DNA from: Fasciola hepatica
Lineage: Eukaryota > Platyhelminthes > Trematoda > Plagiorchiida > Fasciolidae
Reading direction: 5' to 3'
NCBI GenBank assembly: GCA_948099385.1
Contig: CANUEZ040000014.1
Coordinates: 3,038,001 to 3,102,000 of the forward strand
DNA: 64,000 nucleotides
In this document: positions 10,931 through 23,886 of the stretch, in pieces
Numbering within the stretch: position 1 is the stretch's first letter
Layout of the letters: every line of letters starts with the position of its first letter
Notes under the pieces: generated by a model
The model's database searches: none
What the model saw: only the letters and a program-made list of their open reading frames with translations
What the model was told of the DNA's origin: nothing
Made by a program: the position numbers and the translations under genes

Positions 10931-12041
10931 AAAGCCCTAGATTTGCACACGGGTTTGAGACCGGCGCCTAACCTCCCTGGTTCTTCAGGTATCTTCTTTT
11001 CTGCGGTGGTTGTTCTGCTCAAATAAAGAAAGCTGGAAAAGGGAGGACGACTACCAGGTGCACATTTGGCAGATGGTGGCAAATATATTAGTCTAGAATA
11101 AACAGTAGTCCGATATGGATATCACGCTCAAAAGCTTGCAAAAAAGGCGTGCGACAAAGCAGCCCACGGAAGGAGCAGCATCTATGCACCTGAGCAGACA
11201 AGAAAGCATCGTCAAGGTTTTATGCCTTCTTTTTCGGCAGGGAGCACAGCAGAACAAGCAGGGAGTTGGAAACTCTGGAAAGAAACAGCGGGCAGAAGTA
11301 CTGAAAAAGGATCAAGATAGAAACTTTAGCCTCAAGAACTTCCCCGGCAGCTTTTTGGGAGCTTCACGGCTCGGAGCATCGAAAAACTAGTGCGGCAGGT
11401 TTTCACAAAGCAAGACTACTCTCTGAGTGAAAAATGTTCCCACAAATGTTTGTGAGATACTTGGTCTTGAATACTACCTCAGCGCGCCCCCTGGGGGTGT
11501 CCAGGTCCGGGGCCGTGGAAATGTGATCCACAAGCCCTGTAGTGAGGGTGTATAATCAATAAAATAACTCTCACCCAGCGGGTTCATGGGGGATATAAGC
11601 GTAAGTCGGTCAGACTTTGAGGACACGAGGTGTGTAAATCAGGCGAACTAGCTTCACGGCATTCACTCGTACTAGTTCTAATACGTCATAATTATTGTAA
11701 CGAAATGTCTTGGAACGCCCCCCCCCAAGAACCACTGCTGTTCCACGTTTTCCTTAACATCACTCACTTATACTATTGACTTGTTTTATGCACTGCACAT
11801 TTTTATGGGCCAACGTTTGTTTGTTCGCCTCCAGCGCGCTGCATTGTCATATCCTTGTTCTGGGCCTGCGTGACGCACGTGCTCTTCTCTTGCATGTCGC
11901 AATTTGGTTCTCGTTTTCGAGTCCATGTGAATGCATAATTGAGGTTTGTATCTGATTCGTGTCATTGTTCGTTCAGTATTCTAGCATTGTGGAATTTCAC
12001 GGATAACTGCCTTCTGATTTCGGGATCCGTTGCGAATTAGG
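10931..12041. other. 1.1 kb without an assignable gene; possible LTR-like stretch
   Basis: A 91-residue plus frame (11,115-11,390) has no recognised motif. Around 11.48-11.62 kb there is a GCCCCCTGGGGG palindrome, an AATAAA, and GGGGATATAAGC, features compatible with a solo LTR. No repeat partner was found, so no call is made. Confidence 0.35.
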
Positions 12042-14540
12042 CTACGCATTGCTCAAATGTGTCTTACAATTCTCGAACAGGCCGAAGAGCACAATCTGAC
12101 TGCCGTACTTTAGGACAGGCCAAGAGTTAGCTCCATGAAAGAACCTAAAGTCGTCTTTCATAATGGTGGGGAAGTTTTGTCCTTCCTTGTTCAGAACGCG
12201 AAAGAGAGGCCTGTTGGCTGGCATATACTGGTGGGATAAACTAAGGCACCTGGTTAGCCTACAGCCTAAAGCCCTATGCAGCCCCGGACTCTGGATCTGT
12301 ATGGCACTACTCACCGGAAAATTTGAGCGGGAGCTGCAAAATGGCCTGCTTATGGCCTTTAATTGGTAGGATCCAGTCGGTAGGTCTTTGCTCGGCACAG
12401 TCCATCTTCTGCCGCATTTCCGCGGATTTGCTGTCTTGGATGGTAACATAGTCAGCGTACATTGCAGTGCTCACTGGAGTATTGTTGGGCTAGTCGTTTT
12501 TGTAAATCGGAGAGGATAAATCATCTTGCACTGACCTAGAGGGACTCAAGAGTGGATTGAGGATGGTTCCGGGAAATAAGGAACCGCTCCGACTTTGAAT
12601 GAGCCATTCGTGATAAGCTACGTAGAGGGAGCAAGTTGGCGGCAATTTCTCAGGATTCCACCGTTTACTCTAGAGGAATATGAGGTAAGTTGACAAAAGC
12701 TTTTGCGAAATCGATAAAGATTATGGGCGGAATCAAGCCATCGTAGTGGGCCGCTGCGAGGATTGGCATGAGGCAAATCATACTGGTAATGAACGACCCT
12801 CACAGTAAGAAGCCCTGATGAGCAGAGGAGATTATTCCATTCTCTCAAAAGGTGTGCCAGCGTGGCAAGTGTAACATGCGCTTGAAGATCTTACATGGAA
12901 TGCTAGCGCGGTTGATGAGTCTGCAGGTCCCTGTCTGATGGTGACCGCCCTTTTTGAAGATAGAGCTGATTATCGTCCACTTACAAAAGATCAGGGAACA
13001 GTCACGGTCTAGGCTTCGCTGAAAGGGCACTCCGTAGACTTTCTCCAATACTATGGACGTTCCTTTAGGTATTCGGGGGTGGATCTCACCCGGGTACACC
13101 AAACCAAATGGATTACAACGTCTGCCGTGGCCCTCTATCAACTGTCGGTTAAATGGTGTTGTGCATAAATGTTGTTCATCTTGAGGGATCAGGAGGTCAG
13201 GTCTGAACATAGACAGGAATAGAGGTATTAGCAGTGTGAAAACGCTGCCTAAAAGCTTCTGCGACCTGCCAAAATGTTTTAGCCAAAGTACCGTCTCGAA
13301 GATAGAGCTCAAGTGGGGTGGCACGTGGATGTTGATTGCTACGTACAGACCAGGGAAGAGTGAGCCAATTTGAGTTCACTCGCGCGCGGACAGCCCTTTG
13401 CTTTTAAACAGAGAACCCCCATATTTTACCCTCGGAAAAGTTAAAAATACACCGAAATTCTTCAGGTTCGGTTCCTAGGCTCGTGGATTTGAGCCTGGTG
13501 AACCTTCTAGAGTGTTCATCTTACAAACTTTCCATGGATAGCGGCGGTAGATGTTTACTGCTGGCTGCGACCAGCCTCCTAGGTGCATAAGGGTGGTCAG
13601 CCCGAGGAATGCTGCCCTCAAGGTAGGTTGTTAGAGTTGCTGCGTCAGATGATGGATCTAAAATGCCAACTTTTTGGACCACAGAGTGCAATAACCCATC
13701 AAGTTTGGTTCTTCTAAAAGCACGGGTAAGTTCGCAATGGGAGTCTGGCTGGCCTGTGAAATATATGGGTAAACTGAAGGGCCACGTGACCACTATTGCC
13801 TAGTGAGGGAAGAACGTTGGCTGCACCGACTTTGTGGATCCCGCATGAGATCACCAAATCCAAGTTGAAGGAGAATGTTCTCCGGGGTATCCGGTAGGCA
13901 AGCAGGCTTGTTGTGACCGGGAGACCTCGGCTAATGGGCCTGTTAGCGCGCGACAAACGGGGTTACTAGCGGCGTTTCTAGTCCAACTGACATTTGAAGC
14001 TTTGAAATTTATTACTAGTAAGAGAAGCGCTAAGTAAAATCTGGCTCTCAAGTTTGGCAGCTCTTCTATGAGATGGAAAGATTCATATGAACTAGCCTGT
14101 GGACGATAGATCATGCCCACCAGGGGAATATTTGAAGAAGAAGTTGCCGTTCTTACCCGTGAAGAGTCATTAAGGATGGTTTGGGAAAGGCAATAAATGA
14201 AGTGGGAGGAAAGACTATTGCTGAGTTGCAGAACCACCCTATTTGCTTTGTCCCTTAAAGAATCCTTCCGGGCGAAGGTTTACCCAGTTACTGAAATCTT
14301 ACCGCATATCTAGGTTGAGCCAATTTTTTGTGACTGCTGGGGTATGAGGATTTTACTTCGGCCACCAGCTGCCTCGGTTCTAGTATCTTAATACAGATGC
14401 TTAAAAAGTTGGGAGAGGTGCGCCTTGGAGCATGCACAGCAAAGATTTGAGAAGATTGAGGACTACAGTTGAAGGGAAAGGACCTGATTTGATACTTAAC
14501 AAGATAAATCACTGTGACTTGCACAAAAGCACCTGTCGGT
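12042..14540 (-). mobile_element. Decayed CR1-like LINE ORF2 (EN-RT), minus strand
   Basis: Reading leftwards on the minus strand, endonuclease blocks appear first. These are NIPLVGMIYRPQASSYESFH and VINFKASNVSWT (decayed 'GDFNAPNVSW') at about 14.15-13.98 kb, then LVISCGIHKVGAANVLPSLG and NSGHVALQF (decayed 'SDH') at 13.86-13.76 kb. RT blocks follow: NPFGLVYPGEIHPRIPKG and ISSIFKKGG (13.12-12.95 kb), IIFIDFAKAFVNLPHIPL (12.73-12.67 kb), then undefined 3' sequence. It resembles the element at 40.7-43.4 kb more than LINE-A/B. Stops and frameshifts occur throughout. Confidence 0.78.
12845..13324 (-). pseudogene. CR1-like RT N-terminal region
   Basis: This is the longest open frame in this element. 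It includes the linker between endonuclease and RT and the start of the fingers region (YPGEIHPRIPKG, then CKWTIISSIFKKGGHHQTG, equivalent to 'W..A.I.PIFKKG'). The next block (LINRASIPCKIFKRML, from '...SLTSI.CKIFERII') shows an altered 'NYRP' box. The frame stops before the 'HQGF' and catalytic boxes, which are readable in another frame at 12.83-12.67 kb. Confidence 0.7.
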
Positions 14541-14616
14541 TTTCAAGTGAGTCGGTAAACTCACTGAGTCACACAGCTCCGTGAAAACCTGACAAAGTCC
14601 AACCTGTAGGGTGACC

Positions 14617-14630
14617 TGCGCTACACCGAG
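14617..14630 (+). promoter_or_regulatory. LINE 5' leader motif (TGCGCTACACCGAG), LINE-A
   Basis: The motif lies 265 bases upstream of the ORF1 ATG. It is shared with 24,597-24,608 and 1873-1883 (minus). Antisense it reads CTCGGTGTAGCGCA, similar to a tRNA A box. Confidence 0.45.
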
Positions 14631-14881
14631 TCGGTTTGCGTGCTGTTATCGGTTTAGTTTCCACTAGGCTATCTAAGGTGATATTAGGAATAATAGCTCC
14701 TAGGAGTATCCGAACAACTCAAAATAATTCGGGGATTTTTTTCTGAGCAATAAACTCATAGGCAAAACCTAATCTACAAAACGTTGTTAGAATATATTTC
14801 CAACTGCCAGTGTAAGGTAGTTGAGTGTTCTCCATTATCAGCGAGCCCAACTCCAATCCTATAAAAATACTTTTCCAAAGA

Positions 14882-16506
14882 ATGCCTAAAAGGACTCCCG
14901 TCCGCCTTCACCACCGAGTGACAAGCCGTCTTCAGTCCGCGAGAGCTAAACGCCCCCCACTCCCCACAGCTTTGTTACCTTGCTCGGTACCACTAGTTGA
15001 TATCCACAGTGATGCTGGCATCAAATTTAGGGCACTAGAACGAAACCTGGAATCCTTGGAAGGACAGATACGTACCATGGATAACGCTCTGACTGCGTTG
15101 TCACCGCTAGCAATTATCGCGGATCCTTTGAAATGCCCGAACACCCAAAGTTTACTAACGGCCGGTCGCTTTCTGGACTCAATTGCTTCTGAAGTCCACC
15201 AAAGAATTAAAAGATCCAAGAATGCTGTGGTCTTTAATATTCCGGACCGTCTTCCGCTTTCCTCGATTAAACAATCGTTGCTTCTAGCCTGCGGTATGTC
15301 ACACCACGAGTGTGGCTGCGTGCGACTAAGGAAAAAGTCACAGCGGTATGTGTCCACTCCAATTTCAGTTCCGTGAGGAAAACATTGCTACGGAATTCAT
15401 CAGAAAGAGAGAGGCTGTCGCCAAAGCCACTCCATTCAAAAGCATAAAAATTGTCGCCGACAAGACCCCATTGCAAAGGGACGTCCTGAAGTCGGCAATC
15501 GGCAATCCCTCATCGTCACAATCTCCTGATCCAGGGCCGCCCAACCCCACTCAACAACCCACCACAGTTGACACATTCACACGCGCATCATCGACCAATA
15601 CAGCACCAGTGGATGTAGACCTCGATATATCCCGCTCGTCGCCAACTCTTCAGCGCCCATCCAAACGGCTCCACATCACAACCCAATCTCCACCATTACC
15701 TATAGGACGTACCGAAAGCCGGGCGACACAATCATCTCTCAAAGACAGCTATCGCTCAGCTATTGGCTTGTCTTCCAAGCAAGCCGAGAAAATGACTGCT
15801 TCCAACTCACCACCCCGTACCAACGAACCAGCAACAACATCGTCCCCAAAGACATCGAGCACAGCCTCTTCCCCCACCCCTGTCGCCTACCGTGGCCTAG
15901 ATCATCTCAACATCGACATCACCACGCCCCCAATTCACCTCAAACCAGCCTGGGGCCCCTCGTGTAAGCGCTAAACAAATTTTAACCCAACCGTCCCCAT
16001 CACCTCTACACCCACAGAAACTCTCCGGTTCCTCCATCAGTATTCCACCTGTGCACCTAAGTTACCATCTAAAGACCCATGTAGCCAACCGCAACGTGTT
16101 ACGACAAACCACTCGTATGTCACCTTCGTCCTATCTACCGATGCCCCACCATGTTACAAATTTGCCTCCGTTCATACCACCACCACCTTTGTCACCACCA
16201 TTCGAACCTCCTCATTTTCCAGTACACCACGCACAGCGTTCGCTGTACTCGCTCAATGTCTCACCCGGTCGAATTCAGTTACCAGACCTTCCTTTAAGCC
16301 TCCCACCCCACTGCAGCCCCTACCTGTACCCCAGCAACTTACCTACCTCAATCCAACCACGGCAGTGTACTATCAACCACCCGTTCGAATCGGGCTCCTA
16401 CTTTACCCAAACAACCGGTGGTACATCCCACGGCTACTCAGTTCCGACGCAAAATACCAATTTTTTTCGTTATATACCCTGGGCGGAAGATGGCCCTATA
16501 CCATAG
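14882..16506 (+). pseudogene. LINE-A ORF1 protein, in three frames
   Basis: The likely start is the ATG at 14,882 (MPKRTPVRLHH); the frame is open further upstream but only with non-ATG codons. Part 1 has heptad-like residues and KNAVVFNIPDRLPLSS, then HHECGCVRLRKKSQRY. A 1-base shift near 15,345 moves homology into the next frame (CPLQFQFREENIATEFI, PFKSIKIVADKTPLQRDV), which runs to a TAA at 15,974. The Pro-rich C-terminal part continues in a third frame (16,051-16,506) and ends NTNFFRYIPWAEDGPIP, matching the end of the intact ORF1 (YFFPYVPWAQHGPIT). It is inferred to bind element RNA and is inactive here. Confidence 0.82.
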
Positions 16507-19500
16507 CTCTATCCCGGCATATTCGTCCTCACCTGTTCCCCAATGGTGGTATATCCATCAGTCTACCAACTCGTATTTCGCCCACAAACCGAGGCCCTGC
16601 CTCTATAATTGCAGACGATACTTCTAACTTCCATCCACTCCACACTGGTTCTTCGCCTCAGACTCCTCCACTCATCCTTGACGAAGCTCCCCTTGCCCTC
16701 TTGGTCGATCCTGCGGCGGCCGGCCACTCCACGCGCTCCCAATCAAACTCAGAAATCACGGAATTCGATCGTACTACCTGTCCCACCAGCACTCCCCCAA
16801 TCTTTACTGGTAATTCTGATACTGACCAAACGTCCCTCTATTGGTCCTTGACTTACACACACAGTAATATACCCAGGACTATCTCATCCACCTCATCTGT
16901 ACCAGGACTAGCACCACCGCTATCTCTATCTCCTTCAGCCCCAACTCTCGCACAACTGCCTGTTGCGACAGTACAAGGAAGCACAACGCGTATGTCTGTT
17001 TTCGTCATCAATATTCGCTCACTACCAGCAAAAATTCACCTTCTGCGTGCCCGGGTCCTTGTGTCTAACTACGATTTCATCCTCATCACGGAAACGTGGC
17101 TTAACGCAAGCACTCCCAACTTAGACTTCACAATATCTGGCTACAAGGCTTTTAGCAACTCTAGAATGCCTTGCCGAGGAGGAGGTTGTCTAATATACTG
17201 CAGAGAATCTTTTCCTGTTTCGTTAATGCAACACCCAGTCCTCGACGCGGTTGATGACTCGGTCTGGGTAACAGTTAAAGTGCAGTCACAAGAACTCTTG
17301 CTTGGATGCATCTATCGATCACCTGAATCAACCAGGGACAATATTGTACCTATTATTGACGCTTTCCACTTTGCCTCCACTTACCCCATCGATCACAAGT
17401 TGATTGCGGGTGATTTCAACGCTCCAGGAGTGCGTTGGCCATCACACTCTGGCCCACGACGTTATCAGGAATTCGTTACCTGTACACACCTCGGTGGTTG
17501 GACTCAACACGTTCAGTCACCTGCGAGAGGAAACAATACTCTAGATCTTCTGTTCTCTCAAGGACTAAATAAGGTAACAACCTCTGTAGGAGATAGCTTC
17601 CCCAAGTGTGACCACATGGCCGTCTCGTGCGCGTTCTCTGTACCAAAAATCGTTATTACCTCCGTACCGTCTGCCAGACCATATCACTTAGCTCACTGGA
17701 GCAGCCTTCCAAACATAATCATATCTCAAAATTGGGAGAAATCATTTCTTTCGCCCGATCCTCAGGTGGTAGCAGATCAACTATATTCTATTCTCAATCA
17801 GTCTTTAAACACCATCACCCCAACGATGCCACCACTGACGAATTCTAGAACAAACAGACTCTCGCGGATGAAATCTAAACTCTCCAAACTTCAACAGCTT
17901 GCACTCAAAACCCGGGAATTTTCGGTATATATCCAAATGGACCGACTGTCAGCGAAAATCAAATCACTAACTGAACTGATGCTTACTCAGGAAGAGTCAA
18001 AAGCTTTTTGCCACCCCAAGAAGACGGAAATCCTGAGTAGGTTGATGAGAAGAAGAAACCCCCAACCCCGCAAGATTATACCTTTCATCACTGTTAACAA
18101 CTCCCATCTGGATAAACCGGAAGAAATAGCTGAAGCGTTCAACACATTTTTCACTTCAGCCCTAACGGCCAGTGTTCCCACTCCTGGAATACACTCTTCA
18201 TGTTTACCCAGAGAGACTCTGTCCACAGTTTTATTTCACCCCAGCGATATTTCTCCACTTCTAGTCTCTATGAAACCATTTTACCGCCCAGGTCCGGACG
18301 GCATTCCGCCGGCGGCCTTTACTCTGGGGGGTCCAGACATTCCCATCCTTCTATCTAATTTATTTAACCTGTCTATGAAATTTAGCTCGTTTCCTAATCA
18401 ATGGAAAACCTCTACAATTATCCCCTTGCACAAAAAAGGCTCCGTTCATGTTCTTGAGAATTATCGTCCTATTAATCATACACCGATTATCTCCAGAATC
18501 ATGGAGAAGCTCATTAAGAATAAGATAATGACCCACCTCTTAACAAATAACTTGCTCAATGTGGGCCAACACGGTTTCCTGAAAAACCGTTCGTGCTCTA
18601 CTTGTCAAGTTAATTTCTTGAACTCAGTCACGGAGGCTGCTGTCAAAGGCATGTCCATGATTATTATCCTGCTTGATATGAAGAAGGCTTTCGACCGAGT
18701 CTCACACACTCGGCTCTTATCGCAGGCCAAATCTTATGGCATCATGGACCCGTTACTCGGTTGGTTGGATTCTTATTTCTCCGACCGTTATCAGTTGGTT
18801 CAGATTAATGGTTCCGTCTCCAAACCCAAACCTGTCACCAGTGGTGTCATACAAGGCAGCGTTTTGGGTCCACTTCTTTTCCTCATTTACATAAATGATG
18901 TCTTCAGTGTCGTTCGCCATGGCAGTCTCCACCTTTTCGCGGACGACATAAAAATCTTGTATAGTTTTGATTCTAGTCAACTTAGTACAGTTATCAATGA
19001 CATACGGCAAAATTTAACAGCTCTTGGTTCTTGGTGCACCACTTCATTAATGAAATTTTCTGCTGAGAAAAGCAACATTCTTACGTTCAAATGAAATGTC
19101 CCCCCAGGTATGTTCAGTATTGACGGTCACCCGATTTCCATCAGTCCGTTAGTACGAGATTTAGGTTTGCAATATTCAGCCACCTTCACTTTCTCTGAAC
19201 ACACTACCACTCAAATTGCCAAGGCTAGAAGACTGATAGGCCTGCTTCGTAGGACATTCCGCCTCCCAGAAAGCAAATTCAGCACATATAAAACCCACGT
19301 TAGGCCCCTTCTGGAATACTGTTCCATAATCTACTCTAGCATGCGCCAGTGGGACAGAGTGGCTATTGAAAAAGTTCAGCGGCTAATGACAAAAGATTTA
19401 ACTGGCTCTGCCACTCAACTCAATTACAACCAACGCTGTGAACATTTGAAACTAGATCCGCTATGGCTTAGACGCATGAAGCTGAACCTCGTATTCTTTC

Positions 19501-19809
19501 ATAGTGTTGTTGTAAAGCGAATCATCGAGTCAGCACAGCAGTTCAGAAACCTAACGAACTTACAATACTCTTTAAGATGGAGACAAAACAGTTACTGTTC
19601 CCATTTCTAGAACTACTCTTAGATCCAACCAATTCCTGGTTAAGTATGCAGATTTATGGAACAAATTACCCCATTATATACGTTATAAAAGGCCATCTGA
19701 GAAGTTTAAGACCAAGATAAGCAAATACCTCACAGTACAAACTGTAATCCAACTTTTAGATCCGTACATGAGTGAAGAAAGGGCTTTTGAAGTTGAATTA
19801 GGTTTTTAA
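16507..19809 (+). pseudogene. LINE-A ORF2: endonuclease and reverse transcriptase, one stop and one frameshift
   Basis: The frame is open from before 16,507, with the first in-frame ATG at 16,991 (MSVFVINIRSL). Endonuclease blocks are NIRSLPAK, ITETWL, GCIYRSPES, AGDFNAPGVRW and CDHMAVSC, where Ser of the usual S-D-H is Cys. RT blocks are IIPLHKKG, ENYRPINHTPIISRIME, GQHGFLKNRSCSTC, LLDMKKAFDRVSHTRL, TSGVIQGSVLGPLLFLIYIN and LFADDIKILYSF with F-A-D-D intact. TGA at 19,092-19,094 replaces a Cys codon of the intact copy (TYKCHVPP against FK-stop-NVPP). Near 19,590 a frameshift leads to the true end at 19,807-19,809 (SEERAFEVELGF). Confidence 0.88.
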
Positions 19810-22800
19810 TAGTTTTCAAACTCCCTTTTTGTGGACCCCATTATCTTTTAGGCCGTAGCCGCGCTTGATTCCCACTCGTGTTACTCACCCATTCGTTCTA
19901 CCTCTGTTTCACATCTGATCCTGCCATTTGCGTTTTTAATTCTCCCTCGACAATGTCCGACAGGCACAGTCGTTGAACTTTCTCTGGAGTGCCGCACTAA
20001 CTGGACTCAAGCCCCAGTTATGGCATCATTTTCTTTCTCTTCTCCTCTCTCTCCATTCTGTAACTTTCACTTTCTTTTGTTCTACGATTTCCTACAGAAT
20101 GGTTCTATCCTCAGTCCGGTAATTCTGTTCCACCTTCATCCGTTTTGCTAAATCTGGCATCAAATAATTTTCCAGTTCCTCCCATCCTCTCATCTTTTTC
20201 CCATAGCCACGGCATGGCTATTAATAACCGGCTTCTTGACATTCCTCTACTCACTCTTCTCCCCCTTATCAGACCTTGCTATACTACACTTTAATTTGCA
20301 TACGGATACCTAGCCCGCAATTATAAATCCAGTTCTAAGCTCCATCAAGATAATACTTACCCGCTTGACGTCACCTGACTTGGACACACTATTACGCCTG
20401 GGGCTCAGGGTTTTGTGATAGCTCTCCACCATCGATCTGCTCCTCATACAATGCCTTATTTTTCTAAGCTACACTCACCCGCGACTAATCAGGAAGTTGT
20501 GTCATCCGGACCTACAACCAATTTTCTACCGAAGCCATTCCCTCCCTTATTTACCAGTTTCTGGTATACTGAATGCTATGATCTTTACAGTTCATCAGTT
20601 CTCACCTTCAGCTTGCGCCTTTCGACCGAAAATCGTTGGTTCGTCTGTCCTAATCAGCCGTTCCCACTGCATTAGCTAGCGGTCAACCTCCGCACGGCCA
20701 GTGGTGATACATTTCCACCAACTTCGTCGTGCCAGTGAAGTTGCCCTGCATATGAAAATCGGTGGTGCGTTCACCAGATGGCTCGCATACGTATTGGAAC
20801 CCGTCCGACTCTGTTATTGGCAAGAGCAAGCTGTTAAGTGATAGCCCCAAGAATGCTGCTATTATCTGAGTGATTGCTCCATCCTATCTTTTTTCTTTCA
20901 CTGCTTGTGGCAGCAACACCCCTGAAGGTTATGACATCTGGTCTGTAGCGGTCTCACAATAAGGGGAAACAGCCATCCCTATCAGTCTCGGACCCATTGG
21001 GCCACGTGTAAAGAAAGGCGGGTCAAGGAGAAAGGGGGAGTTTACCCTACGGCGTAAATTTGTTCTCCCTCTCCTCAATAAAAAAGAAGAAATCCACTTC
21101 AGGCTGGGAAGGTCTTGGGCTAATGCTCTCTGCCCCCTTCATTACAGATGGATTTCTGATAACGGCCTAGACCCGACCCTGCATATGGGAAACCCCACGC
21201 TTTCGAGTTAACCTGCAGTTCCTTTTGTCTAGACCAGTGTGGGGTGACAGCACGCCGTTCGAGCTCTCCACGTATACTTGCCGACCCCGCCTTACTCAGC
21301 TTCAACCCTTTTGGGTTCCCTGCAAAATCCTTAACCAGCTTGCTGATGTTTAATACAGTAGTCGATACGCGATCTGAATAGTTACATCATGCGACCTCTG
21401 CTCTGACGACACCCCGGCATTGATACGCCTACGCCTAACAGCTATGGACAAAGCCTCGCTTGTATTGGTTGTCGCAATGCAATCATTACACATTTATAAT
21501 TTATTATCCACAAGTTTACTCTTTCTATCCCCCTTGAGCCCAGGCACTAATAATGTTGTCCAAAGTCAGCGATGATTTGTCTGCTACCATGTAGACTCAG
21601 TTACAAAACCAAAATTCTTACTGACACTAATTCCACTAGTAAACTGTTGTTCCTTTAATGATAGGTGCTCACCTTCACTTAGTTCTCTTGTCTCGGGCTA
21701 TAACCCAGTGGTCTCATCGCCTTTTTCTTGCACTCCTCCGTTACTCGAGTCCTACCATGCTGATTACCACCCTTTAATAACCAATACTTACCGATCACCG
21801 TATATGCTCATGGTTTGTTAGCACACCATCCCACCTAGCTAGCTTATGTATCTGATTACGTATTACCCCATGGGAACCAGCACATTCGCATCCACATAAG
21901 AAGGCCTCGCCTTAGCCCTGTGCGTTCCTTTTTCCTTTTATAATTTCTCCGCCCCCACTTACAGCCAGGTCAACAACCTGACTGCTGTCCTCTCTTTTCC
22001 CATTTCTGACCCCACCCTCCTCCACTGTTTTATTTTTGACCCTCAACTGAGCCCCTTTACTATTCTACCACCTATCAGCCTAACCATTTTGCACTCTGGC
22101 TAAGCATGCGCTTAATATTCCCATCATCAACTAAACGCCCTAAAAAAAATACCAGCCTCCGCCCGTTAGTCCCTAGTAGATCGGCCCACTGGCCATCAAG
22201 TAGCATTAACACTCTAATTTCCGCTAAGCTGTTAGTCATAACCCCCAGCTGGAGCATTCTCCAGACTGCCGCATTTCTCCTCTATTCCAGAACTCAGTGG
22301 TTACCAGGGTAGCCCGTCAACCAGATCGACGTTATCCCTTGATTACCTAACGGACTAAACGGTTTGATCGATCGGACTGGCCGCTGTTAAACCTACACTC
22401 ACACCTGACGACGCTTTATATGGAGCACCTTACATGGCTAACCGGTGATCACAATCCCATAACCAGGATTACAATTACTCATAATAGTCTCACTAGACCG
22501 CCGGACGGATTCCTGACATCACCCATCAGCATTCATTTCCTGTTCTCCACACGAATAGTTCAATTCATTCTGCGTGCAGAACTGGAGTCTGGCCCTCGCG
22601 GTTGCGTTCCGTACCCACTCGCCCTAGTTCGTCAGCCTAGCCCTTTTTGACTGCTGCCCTCATCTTGCACTACCTGCCATCAACGGCTACCAACGTCTTT
22701 ATGAAACAAAATACCAAACACTTGGTTATTTATTCTTTTATCACGTATGCAGAAAATCTCACTTTTACACTCAACTTCCTCTGTTCCATCGGGTCTGGCC

Positions 22801-23842
22801 TTTCCCAGTCACCGCAGTCCTCCTTTCTCTTCGCCACCTGTGCACACTTGCTTGGTTGCATCAGCAGCGTGTCACCAAGTGTTCCCTCGAAGGCTTGTTG
22901 AAACTCCCAGTTGTGTCCACCCACCATTCACGCTCCTTAAAAGCACACTGCATTCCTGGTGAGAGCTTCTGCCTCCATGTGGCTTTCTATATAATATCGG
23001 AATTACCTATACAGAAAGACCAATCTGGATATCCCATTTGACTCACTTGCATTTGTATCACAGGCAACCCCCACAATGAGTTATCCAATGGAGGGTCAAT
23101 CTTCTCTATTTCCTGTAGGCATCTCCAACTGCATTTTGATAACACCATGTTAACTCTATTTTTAATCTTCTTTTGGTAACAACCAATTTCTCAGTATTGA
23201 TTCCTCAAATATCCAGTTGGTGCCACACTGCGACTCCTTTTACACTTCCCGACTCTTCTTTGAATCTCTTTCACTCCACCGCTATCTCCCTATCTTCATC
23301 CACTGCACACCAGATTCCATAGATCGCCGTGATCCATTCTGGACTACCGGACCCGTCGCAGACAGTTATCGGCATCCATAAGTGCTGTCCAACACCAGTT
23401 GCTTTATGGGTTCTTGCAAACACTGCACTTTTACCCTTCTTCAGTATCGCTTTTCCTTCATTCCCACGTCCATCCCGCTAACCGCACCGTCCCTGTCCCG
23501 AATTCGAATGTAACAGGCAGGGGCAATGCTCTTCCGACGAGGGTAGCACGTGTGATCTGCAAAAGCACAGAAGGGAAAAACTCAATGAGCCGAGGCTCAG
23601 TAAGTGTATCAACGGCACCAACACTTACATTAAACGAACAACAAGATGGCGGCCTCCACTCTGGCCGTTACACGAAACCGATTCGCAACAGCCGCGCTAA
23701 CCGTTCTCTCTTTAGCTCACTTAAACACCGCCCAAGCTGATCGTTCTATTACTGCAATTGTGTGAACCATATTCTTCTAAATTGTGATTACCCTACATAA
23801 ATGTGAATTGCTGTGTTCTCTGATCATGCCTTGTGCATGTGT
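19810..23842 (+). other. LINE-A 3' UTR, 4 kb, strongly C/T-rich
   Basis: There is no long reading frame or protein motif here. The sense strand is conspicuously rich in C and T with long CT tracts (for example 20.03-20.1 kb). The last 700 bases recur at 9.8-10.26 kb, which shows that at least this end belongs to the element. A nested non-coding insertion within the 4 kb cannot be excluded by eye. Confidence 0.55.
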
Positions 23843-23886
23843 CTTGACCACGATCAAGAAATAACCATTATTATTATTATTATAAT
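23843..23886 (+). repeat. LINE-A 3'-terminal hairpin and (ATT)n tail
   Basis: CTTGA-CCACGA-TCAAG forms a 5-bp stem with a 6-base loop, followed by AAATAACC and (ATT)n. Homologous ends occur at 31,247, 37,674 (minus) and, less well preserved, 6,374 (minus). CR1/L2-type LINEs are known to use 3' stem-loops for RT recognition; that role here is inferred. Confidence 0.7.

Larger units (their letters stand above)
14600..23886 (+). mobile_element. LINE-A: near-complete two-ORF CR1/Jockey-group LINE
   Basis: The layout is a 5' leader with the shared motif at 14,617; ORF1 (14,882-16,506, frameshifted); ORF2 with endonuclease and reverse transcriptase (to 19,809, one stop and one frameshift); a 4.1 kb C/T-rich 3' UTR; a terminal hairpin at 23,843-23,858; and an (ATT)n tail to 23,886. 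The total is about 9.3 kb, long for a CR1-type element because of the 3' UTR. The few disabling lesions suggest a fairly young insertion. The 5' boundary is approximate and target-site duplications were not resolved. Confidence 0.85.

Noticed and set aside
11115..11390. 91-codon Lys/Gln-rich frame, considered as a possible gag
   Set aside because: No knuckle or capsid motif and no neighbouring pol on the same strand.
12814..12840. Second CTGATGAG hammerhead-like box
   Set aside because: It has no GAAA box at a usable distance and lies inside decayed CR1 reverse-transcriptase coding sequence.
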